A stretch of 64,000 bases of DNA, from assembly GCA_041661865.1 (NCBI GenBank), contig JBAZTO010000001.1:136169-200168 (forward strand), written 5' to 3'. The translations under genes were made by a program, and so were the position numbers. This DNA is from JBAZTO01 sp041661865. Its GTDB lineage: Bacteria > Planctomycetota > Phycisphaerae > SM23-33. Each line of letters opens with the position of its first letter. Position 1 is the first letter of the stretch. Of the stretch, positions 1 through 7,943 are shown piece after piece. The notes under the pieces are model-generated. The model worked only from the letters and a program-made list of their open reading frames with translations, ran no database searches and was not told the origin of the DNA.

Positions 1-2
1 TC

Positions 3-2834
3 GCCCGCACCTCGGTCGCCCTTGGGTCGCTCGCCGCCCCGCTCCCGGGCAGCAACATCCTGCCGATGGTCGGCATCGCCCTGGTGGCCCGCGCTGGTGA
101 CGTCGTCGAGTTCAACGTCTCCGGCACGATCTACAGCGCGAAGATCCTCAGCTTCCCTGACAACGACCATGCCCAGCTGGACGGCCAGCCCATCGCGCTG
201 CTGTCCACGGGGGCTATCTCGGTCGGCGGCTCGGTCACTACCGCCGGCGTCTTCGTCCATGCGGGCATCGTGGCCCTCAGCCTCGTCGGCGACATCTTCG
301 AGTTCGCCATCGTCGGCGTGCCCTACGACGGCACCGTTCTGACGATGACCAGCCCGGACACGATTCAGTTCGCCACGCCGTACCCGACCTACAACCTGCC
401 GGCGGGGACGACCTTCAAGCACTCCCGTCCGACCACGCCCGGCACGGCCACCCCGTTCCACATCTGGCGCCCCGAGACCTCGATCTCGTTCATCGGCACC
501 CTGCGGAACTACGACAACACCACCTACACCTGGTACGTCCAGCCCAACGATCCCTCGCGCGACGTCTTCATCGCCGACGCACTGAGCACGGTGACGGTGG
601 CCAACAAGCAGGAGACCAACCTGATCGCGTCGATCGGCCTTTCGCAGCCGTTCGGCTACGTCGATCCGCTCGTCGGCGACATCGGGACCATCGTCCGTCA
701 GGGCAGCTACGCCGGTATCCTGACTGGCTTCATCGGGCAGAACTGGGAAGTGAAGCCCCTGTCCGACCAGGATCTCTTCGACGACACCACGTCGATGACC
801 TTCGTCGACTACCTCGGCACTGGCAAGGTAGGAGCACGGGGCTACGGCCATGCCGCGGCTGCAGCCACCACCAGCCTGATCCACACCACGGGCAGCACGG
901 CCATCACCATGGAGGCCCAGTTCCCCTTCGACGTGGCCGTGGCTCCGCCCAACGAAGACGCAGACGCCGTCGTGGGCGTCGCGATCGAAGTCCTCTCGCG
1001 CAACGGCCGCACGGGCTACCTTGGGGACAACCAGAAGGCCCGCCTGGCGCCGTTCTCCTTCCTCAATCCCGACGATTGGTCCGCGGCCAACCCGGCCACC
1101 GAGCAGCTGCTGGTGCTCATGGGTGTGAACATCGGAACCTACGGCTTCTCCACTGCGCAGTCCTACCTTCTGAACGCGACCTCTGCGCTGGAGTCGATCT
1201 ACACCCACCTGCCCAATGTGGCGCAGGCCCAGAAGGTCACAGCCCAGGGCTTCGTCCCGGCTGGCGCTACCGCGATCAGCTTCCCTGGTTCCCTCATCGG
1301 CGCCTGGGGTCACCGCGGCCGCGTGCTCAAGCTCAACGTGAACGGGACTGACTACTTCCACACGATCGACCATCCGGTGGATGCTGACACGGTCGAGCTG
1401 GTGGCCTCCGAGCCGCTGCTCACCCCGTACGACGTCTCCAGCGTCATCAACGTCGAGGTGGTCGACGCCTTCATCTCGCCTGCCGTTCGCTTGACCACAG
1501 CGGCGGTCAAGTCCTACCGCATGGTGCGGCCGCCGGCGATCCTCGAGCCAATCAACCTCCCGGTCGCTGGGCTGCAGGGCACGGAGAATCCCAGCACCAA
1601 TCAGTTCCTCGATGGTCTGCAGGACTTCGGCAAGGCCATCGGCGGCTACGACCCGACGGGCATCGTGCGCGACGCCTGGCTGGCGCTCGACAGCGGAGAC
1701 GATGCCTCGCTCATCGCCAAGTCGATCGTCTCTCTGCTCAGCTCCACGGCCCTCTCGATCAACCCGGGCGATCTCGTCAACCCGTCCACCGGCGTGCAGT
1801 ACCGCCTGGTTCGCCGGCCGGGTTGGCTCGCCATGGAATACTGGACGCCTGGCACGATCGCCGACGCGTCGCACATCAACATCCTCAAGTCCTCGCTGCC
1901 GACCAACTGGTCCTGGACGCGGGACGGGACCTTCGGGCAGTGGGTCATGCACGTCGCCCGTGACACCGCGGCCAATGGACCCTCGGTCACCGACGACTCG
2001 TGGGAGCTGCCGCACTGCCGCATCGCGACGGTGGTGGACAACGGCACCTACTGGACGGTCGGTCTCGAGCAGGCGCACGCCAACGGGCTCAACTTCGTCA
2101 CCGGCGTCTACGAGCACCTGACCGGATTCCAGGCCGGTTGGATCAACCTCCCCATCCGCTTCATGCTGCGCGTGCTGGATCGCGTGATGGTGCGGAACGT
2201 CCGGGCCAACGGCATCGAGACCTACAACTACTACAACGGTCAGAAGTTCGTGCTCCCCGTGGTTCGCATCCTCGCTGTCGAGGAGGTCGACCCGGCCACC
2301 CAGCAGCCCGTTGGCCCGGCCAACTACGACTTCGTGGTCACCGATCCTGGCCTGCGGTACAGCTCGCGCGAGCTGAACCAGATGATCCTCACCGACCAGA
2401 ACATGCACCTCAAGCCGATCCGGGTGACCTACCTGGCGGACGCGACGATTGAGGCCATGGACAACTTCGTGAATAACGACGACGTCCGGGTGCTCAACTG
2501 CAACCAGGTCGTGAAGCGGATGGAGACCATCGCGATCGATCTGCAGATTCGGGTCAAGAGCACGCGCTCGCAGTCCGATCTGGTGCAGCTGATCGCGGCC
2601 TACCTCAACACCCTGCCCAGCACCACCCGCGTCTCCAAGGACGGGATCATCCAGTTCCTGTACGCACAGGGCGTGGTCACTTCGATCGACATGGCTTCCC
2701 TCCGCATCGACGGGTATTACTACCCGGCGGAGAACGGCGTGCCGGTGGTCTACACCAACGTGAACGAGGTCTTCGGCTCGGCCACTGCGGCCTACCTGGC
2801 CGGCAACATCTCAGTCACCTTGATCTCGGAGTAG
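3..2834 (+). CDS. Baseplate/tail structural protein, J-like C-terminus (5' partial)
   Basis: The reading frame is open from the first bases of the window, so the true start lies upstream; 943 residues are visible. The N-terminal two thirds are beta-rich, Gly/Thr/Asp-rich and low in Cys, as in virion proteins. The last ~120 residues (IDLQIRVKSTRSQSDLVQ, then a run near 'STTRVSKDGIIQFLYAQGVV') resemble the C-terminal region of baseplate J-like/wedge proteins of contractile-tailed phages: a strand-rich 'v.v.v' segment, a helix, then a short domain ending in a 'GV' turn. That match is by eye and moderate. It sits 4 bases before the next large structural gene, which supports a tail/baseplate role. 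It could be another tail-tip component. Confidence 0.6.
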   Translation, partial: ARTSVALGSLAAPLPGSNILPMVGIALVARAGDVVEFNVSGTIYSAKILSFPDNDHAQLDGQPIALLSTGAISVGGSVTTAGVFVHAGIVALSLVGDIFEFAIVGVPYDGTVLTMTSPDTIQFATPYPTYNLPAGTTFKHSRPTTPGTATPFHIWRPETSISFIGTLRNYDNTTYTWYVQPNDPSRDVFIADALSTVTVANKQETNLIASIGLSQPFGYVDPLVGDIGTIVRQGSYAGILTGFIGQNWEVKPLSDQDLFDDTTSMTFVDYLGTGKVGARGYGHAAAAATTSLIHTTGSTAITMEAQFPFDVAVAPPNEDADAVVGVAIEVLSRNGRTGYLGDNQKARLAPFSFLNPDDWSAANPATEQLLVLMGVNIGTYGFSTAQSYLLNATSALESIYTHLPNVAQAQKVTAQGFVPAGATAISFPGSLIGAWGHRGRVLKLNVNGTDYFHTIDHPVDADTVELVASEPLLTPYDVSSVINVEVVDAFISPAVRLTTAAVKSYRMVRPPAILEPINLPVAGLQGTENPSTNQFLDGLQDFGKAIGGYDPTGIVRDAWLALDSGDDASLIAKSIVSLLSSTALSINPGDLVNPSTGVQYRLVRRPGWLAMEYWTPGTIADASHINILKSSLPTNWSWTRDGTFGQWVMHVARDTAANGPSVTDDSWELPHCRIATVVDNGTYWTVGLEQAHANGLNFVTGVYEHLTGFQAGWINLPIRFMLRVLDRVMVRNVRANGIETYNYYNGQKFVLPVVRILAVEEVDPATQQPVGPANYDFVVTDPGLRYSSRELNQMILTDQNMHLKPIRVTYLADATIEAMDNFVNNDDVRVLNCNQVVKRMETIAIDLQIRVKSTRSQSDLVQLIAAYLNTLPSTTRVSKDGIIQFLYAQGVVTSIDMASLRIDGYYYPAENGVPVVYTNVNEVFGSATAAYLAGNISVTLISE

Positions 2835-2838
2835 GGAC

Positions 2839-5800
2839 ATGACGATCAAGGCTCTGATCAAGTCCCCGCAGGAGCGGGCGCTGGAGAACCTGATCTGGGA
2901 CCGCCTCAGCGCGTTCTGGACTCAGACCTACGACGCGTCGGACAAGGACGCGCTCAACGCGATGTACGACGCCTTCCTCAAGGCGCTCGACTCCGACTTC
3001 GTGCGGCTCTTCCAGATCGATGACAACAAGAGCCTCTACGACGCCCCGATCTTCACCCAGCGCCGGTGGGTGCGGCTGGATCTCAACCGCTACGACACGC
3101 TGAAGAAGTGGTTCCGCTTTCTCACCGGCGGCGACCCGTCCATCACCATCGGAGCTTCGGGCACGATCAGCACCGTGCCGGTGGTGAACGACGGCACAGG
3201 CATCCCTGGCGGCTCTGGGGCCAGCTCGTGTGGCGTCGCGCAGACGAACCACACCAAGCACTGGCACATCAACTTCCCGTGGCAGATGCCGAACAACCTG
3301 ACCCAGTCGGTGGCTGAGCGGCAGACCATCGAGCTGAGCCTGCCCATCTACCAGGCCCTGACCGCGGTGTGGAAGATGGACGCTTCGGGCAAGGGCGTGC
3401 GTCTCGCGCCCGGGTCGGACTACAGCATCGGCAGCAACGGCAAGTCGATCCGCATCATCCAGGCGGCGCCGTCCTACCGCTACGAGCTCGAGGTCGCGTT
3501 CGACCTCAGCGACGCGGTGTTTGACGGACTGGCGCCGAGCATGCTGGCCCCGCTGGGTTTCGAGACCCCCGGAACGCTGCTCCTGCCGTCAGGCTTCGGC
3601 AACGGCCTGCCGATCCATGCACTCATCCTGCGGAACCCGCCGGCCAACTCGGTCAGTCCCTTCGATGGGACGATCGTCAGCTCTGCGACCAACACCCCGT
3701 TCTTCACGATGGCACGGACCTTTGTCCCTTTCGCATACGGGAACAACGAGGGCATCTCGTACAAGAGTGCGAACCGCGTCGTCCTGCCGGCTGACGTCTC
3801 GCTCAATGCGAGCGACATCGTCCTGCTGTTCGGCACCAGCTCCTCGCCGTCAGTCCCGAACCACACCCACGTCCACACCACGCGGGTGATCAACAGCAGC
3901 CCCGGCATCATGGAGCTGAACCTCTATGAATACGCCGCTGGACCTCCGGCCTTCGGGGTCGTCGACATCTTCGCCAACGAGTTCCGCATCTCGATCAATG
4001 GACAGCTGATCTCGCCGAGCGCGATGCAGTTCGATGCCAGCACGGGAACCCTGAAGTTCCGCGATAACCAGCCGGCGGACAACAACGGAAACGTTCGGGT
4101 CGACCTCGAGTACACCACCGAGACGCTGGGTTCAGCCGACTCGCTCGACACCAACGGCCACCTGCACTTCACCTGCGCGGTCACGGTGACGAACGTCCCG
4201 GAGGTCTTCGACACCTTCGATGACGGCGGCATCTTCGACGACAACCTCGACCCGATCGGGCGCTTCGATTCGACGTCGGCCCTCAACGCCATCACGTTCG
4301 ACGTCAATGCTGACCTCTCCACGTTGAACGTCTACCTGGCTGGCGAGCTGCTCAGCAACGGCACGGACTACACCGCGTCCATCGTCGGGACTGGCGCGGC
4401 TTCGCAGCTCCGGCTCTTCTTCTCAAAGCAGATCAAGGGCAAGACCGTCCTCTTGACCTACCGCGCCCCGGCGCTGTCAGTCCAGATCGGCGGCGCTGAC
4501 CTGACCCGGGCCACCGGTGCGGCCGCGGCCGGCACTGACACGGCGACCCTGTCGAACCGCTATGGCATCACGCAGAACGTCCTCAACAACCTGGCTGCAA
4601 ACTTCGTGCAGCTCACCACGGCCTTCAAGTCGGCCTACCAGGTGAGCGATCAGGACATGCAGCGCCTCATCGAGGCCGCGTACATCGCCAGCGTTGGCGG
4701 GAACCCGGTGCTGACCCTGATCTTCGATGAGTTCCCCGAATACGCGGGGTTGCCCATCGACGCCCAGGGGCTCGTCCTCAGCGCAGCCAACACCCGCGCC
4801 ATCGAGAGCGCTGGCACTGACTTCACCGACATCCCCTACATGCAGGACCACGTCCTGTCGCCGACCATCCGGCTCTACGAGGGCACGGACTACGTCGTCG
4901 ATCGTGGTGAGATCTCTGGCTCAGCCTCGCTGCTGCGCAAGCGCGGCCCCGATGACGCCATCCCGGGCCAGTGGTGGGTGCCGCTCCTCGTCCTCGACGA
5001 GCAGTTCCTCAGCCGAAACTTCGGTGCCCTCGTCGGCGACCTGCGTGAATCGAGCCAGTCGTACCGCGACGCCCTCGCGGCCAACTTCCGCCTGCGCTTC
5101 CAGGGAGCGACGCGGGGCAACCTGCATCGCACGGTCTGCTCCTACCTGGGGTCAGCAGCGTTCCAGAACGATGCAAAGATCTCGGGCTACACGACGCAGA
5201 TCTCGGGCTTCTCCGTGACCCTCACCAGTGCGTCTGGTGCGGCCCAGGAGACCTTCGACATGCGTCAAGACGACAAGTTGCCCACGCTCGGCGACAAGGT
5301 CTATCCTGGCCAGTCGATGCGTGGCTCAGTCGTCTACGACATGAAGCTGAAGGGCCTGATCGGCCGCGGGCATGACTCGATCTTCGTCACCGACGATGTG
5401 CACCTGCTGCAGCCTGGTGACACCTTCCGTGCTCAGATGACCGACCCGGTCTATGGCCAGGTCGCCTGGCTGACCTTCGCGGTCGCCAGCCTCGAAGTGG
5501 TGACGGACAACCCGGTCCAGTACACCATCATCCACTTCACCCGCATCACGAACTACCTGCCTTTCAACGGCATGATGGTCCGGGCCTCGCGGGACAACGG
5601 GGCGCCTTATGCCTCGATCGAAGGCACGGTCACGGCTGTCACGCCCACGATGACGAAGTTCCTGGTTCTGTCGGATGGGACGCGCATCGAAGTCGGGATC
5701 GATGCCCCGGAGCTGTTCACCATCGGACAGCAGGTGTTCCGTGGCGATCCCCTGGATCCCTCGCTCGCGCTGGTCTATGACGACGTCAGCCGGCCCGACT

Positions 5801-7425
5801 GGTACATGTACAAGGCCGCGGACTTCCAGGCGATGCTGGAAGGCAAGGTGAACTTCGATGCCGGCCGGATCTCGTCCGGCTACATCACGATCCAGCTCCG
5901 CGACCTGGACTACGCCTTCGTTCGCGTCTCGCCCGTGCCGCCGGCACTGCCCCGCGGCACGTTGCTGGTGGTGGTGAGCGACCAGGACGGGACCACGCAC
6001 ACCCTCGAGGTCAGTGGGCCGGGCACGAACCCGGGCGAATACTACGCCAAGACCGACATCCCCGGCACCACCGTGGTGACGGGATCGGTTGACGTTCGCC
6101 GTCCAGTCTCGCCCAACGCTCAGTATCTCGAGCTGTCGCCTGGCGCCGGGGCGTACATCCCCACGGTGACCACGACGGGAACCGCTCGCGTCGGCGCTTC
6201 CTTCCTCTCGGTCAGCAGCACCACCGGCTTCCCGAACAACGGCCGCTGCCGGATCACTCTGCTCGATGGACCGGGAAACACGCCCGGAACGACGGTCGAA
6301 ATCAGCTACAACGGCAAGGGGCCGTTCGAACTGCATAACCTCCGCTGGGGCAGCCGCGACTCGGTGGAGCATGAGGTCTACGCCGCGTACGGCACGAACA
6401 TCGCGATCGGCTGCGTCATCACGCTGGTTGGGCGCTACGCCGACTCGCTCATCAACCCGGCCTTCTCCGCTCTGGTGAAGGAGCGGGCGAACTACGTCGG
6501 ACAGTCGACGCCGATCACCGTGACGGCGGACAATGCGAAGCCGCTGTACGACATGCTGAAGAACACCTCCACCATCATCGAGACCTCGGTGATGGCCCAC
6601 CCGGCGCCGCTGCTCGCCGCCATCGCAGAGGCCACCCCAGTCGGCAGCACCTGCGTCATCTTCTCGAAGCAGATCATCTCCGACGCGATCGACATCACGC
6701 CGTCTGATGGTGGAGCCCCGGCCATGTTCCAGACCCCGTCGGTCCAGATCACCGTGGCTGACCCGACTGCGGCGCCGATTACTCCGGGGAACATCCCGGT
6801 GGTCTGGCTGCCGCCGAACCTCATGTCGATCGGCCTCGGCTCCCTGTTGGACCTCGGCGCACTGACCCCGCCTCCTGGCAAGCTCAACGGCCCGTTCGTC
6901 TACCAGTGGACGGTGAGCGAAGAGGCGAACGTCCCGACCCCGTTTACCACCACGGATCTCAAGGCTGCGACGATCCGCATCGACTTCGGCGATCGGAACA
7001 GCATCGTCTACGTCAAGCTGAAGGTCACGGACCCGGTGACCGGAGCGTTCTGCACGTCCGTCGTCCGCGTCCGCCGGTTCAACACCCCGGCTATCTCGGT
7101 CGTCGTCACCAGCCCGAACACCGGTACCTCCTACCCGGGCGGCGACTGGGACGTCCCCTCGCCGAACCCGGTCATCACCTTGCAGACCCTGATCGACCCG
7201 GCTGTCCCGCCGTCGCCTCTCGGCCCCTACACCTACAGCTGGGCAGTGGTCGACGAGGCCCTGAACCCGCCTCCCACCATCCTCAACGGGACGACGGCCG
7301 CGCCCACGTTCACGGGGGTGGCCAACAACGCCGTGTTGAAGGTCACGCTGACCGTTGTGGCAAGCGGTATTGGCGGCGGCTTGACCAACTCCTTCCAGAA
7401 GGTCTTCCGCATCCGCCTGGTGTGA
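2839..7425 (+). CDS. Giant tail/baseplate protein with C-terminal PKD/Ig-like domains
   Basis: 1528 aa. ATG follows the previous stop by 4 bases with a purine-rich GGAC just before it. The first ~110 residues are helical and charged (LENLIWDRLSAFWTQTY...), like an assembly or attachment domain. The bulk is beta-rich. From about residue 1310 to the end there are two PKD/Ig-like units, each with a 'Y.Y.W.V.DE' or 'YQWTVSEE' strand followed by a 'V.LKVTDP'- or 'LKVTLTVV'-type strand. Such domains in phage tails usually mediate weak surface binding. Neighbours on both sides are tail-type proteins. The exact structural role is not identifiable. Confidence 0.65.
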   Translation: MTIKALIKSPQERALENLIWDRLSAFWTQTYDASDKDALNAMYDAFLKALDSDFVRLFQIDDNKSLYDAPIFTQRRWVRLDLNRYDTLKKWFRFLTGGDPSITIGASGTISTVPVVNDGTGIPGGSGASSCGVAQTNHTKHWHINFPWQMPNNLTQSVAERQTIELSLPIYQALTAVWKMDASGKGVRLAPGSDYSIGSNGKSIRIIQAAPSYRYELEVAFDLSDAVFDGLAPSMLAPLGFETPGTLLLPSGFGNGLPIHALILRNPPANSVSPFDGTIVSSATNTPFFTMARTFVPFAYGNNEGISYKSANRVVLPADVSLNASDIVLLFGTSSSPSVPNHTHVHTTRVINSSPGIMELNLYEYAAGPPAFGVVDIFANEFRISINGQLISPSAMQFDASTGTLKFRDNQPADNNGNVRVDLEYTTETLGSADSLDTNGHLHFTCAVTVTNVPEVFDTFDDGGIFDDNLDPIGRFDSTSALNAITFDVNADLSTLNVYLAGELLSNGTDYTASIVGTGAASQLRLFFSKQIKGKTVLLTYRAPALSVQIGGADLTRATGAAAAGTDTATLSNRYGITQNVLNNLAANFVQLTTAFKSAYQVSDQDMQRLIEAAYIASVGGNPVLTLIFDEFPEYAGLPIDAQGLVLSAANTRAIESAGTDFTDIPYMQDHVLSPTIRLYEGTDYVVDRGEISGSASLLRKRGPDDAIPGQWWVPLLVLDEQFLSRNFGALVGDLRESSQSYRDALAANFRLRFQGATRGNLHRTVCSYLGSAAFQNDAKISGYTTQISGFSVTLTSASGAAQETFDMRQDDKLPTLGDKVYPGQSMRGSVVYDMKLKGLIGRGHDSIFVTDDVHLLQPGDTFRAQMTDPVYGQVAWLTFAVASLEVVTDNPVQYTIIHFTRITNYLPFNGMMVRASRDNGAPYASIEGTVTAVTPTMTKFLVLSDGTRIEVGIDAPELFTIGQQVFRGDPLDPSLALVYDDVSRPDWYMYKAADFQAMLEGKVNFDAGRISSGYITIQLRDLDYAFVRVSPVPPALPRGTLLVVVSDQDGTTHTLEVSGPGTNPGEYYAKTDIPGTTVVTGSVDVRRPVSPNAQYLELSPGAGAYIPTVTTTGTARVGASFLSVSSTTGFPNNGRCRITLLDGPGNTPGTTVEISYNGKGPFELHNLRWGSRDSVEHEVYAAYGTNIAIGCVITLVGRYADSLINPAFSALVKERANYVGQSTPITVTADNAKPLYDMLKNTSTIIETSVMAHPAPLLAAIAEATPVGSTCVIFSKQIISDAIDITPSDGGAPAMFQTPSVQITVADPTAAPITPGNIPVVWLPPNLMSIGLGSLLDLGALTPPPGKLNGPFVYQWTVSEEANVPTPFTTTDLKAATIRIDFGDRNSIVYVKLKVTDPVTGAFCTSVVRVRRFNTPAISVVVTSPNTGTSYPGGDWDVPSPNPVITLQTLIDPAVPPSPLGPYTYSWAVVDEALNPPPTILNGTTAAPTFTGVANNAVLKVTLTVVASGIGGGLTNSFQKVFRIRLV

Positions 7426-7464
7426 TCCCGTTGTCTGAGTCCCTCCTTCTCGTAGGATCACGCC

Positions 7465-7932
7465 ATGCCTGATGCCGATCTCGTTCCCCTGCAGCTGGTT
7501 GGCCATGTTGTCCTTCGGGATCGCCGAACTGGCCTGATCACTCTGGACCAGAAGAACATGGTGGTCGACGCCATGTACGAGCTGCTGGCCCGAGGCCTGA
7601 CAGGAGAGGACCGGGTGGCCCGCGTGCAGGCCGTTCTCGCCAACGGCCTCCCCATTACCAAAGGGCTGCGAGCCCTTGGCTCCCCGGTGATGAACGTGAC
7701 CGTCGAGACCGGCGGCGACCTCGCTCCAGTGAAGAGCCTCGACCAGCGCGGGCTGCGCTCCATCTGCACCTGGACGGCCCTGCTGCAGCCGACCGGCACG
7801 GTGACCTACGACGCCCTCGGCCTGGTCTCGACGACCGGCCTGCTGTGCGCGGCGACGGCCTTCCAGCCCATCACCCTGGGCAGCGGGGATGTCGTCTCCG
7901 TCCAGTGGACCATTTCACTTCGCGGTTCCTGA
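7465..7932 (+). CDS. Small putative tail protein
   Basis: 155 aa, between two very large structural genes. Mostly beta-strand, ending in 'VVSVQWTISLRGS', a type of C-terminus common in small phage fibre- or tail-associated proteins that finish on a beta strand. No catalytic motif. ATG 7465 is preceded by 'GTAGGATCACGCC', a reasonable ribosome-binding context. Role inferred from position. Confidence 0.6.
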   Translation: MPDADLVPLQLVGHVVLRDRRTGLITLDQKNMVVDAMYELLARGLTGEDRVARVQAVLANGLPITKGLRALGSPVMNVTVETGGDLAPVKSLDQRGLRSICTWTALLQPTGTVTYDALGLVSTTGLLCAATAFQPITLGSGDVVSVQWTISLRGS

Positions 7933-7943
7933 GGCCCTAAACC

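Noticed and set aside
5326..7506. A 726-codon open frame on the - strand
   Set aside because: Antisense shadow of the 1528-aa structural gene, Arg/Val/Asp-biased, no start context or domain.
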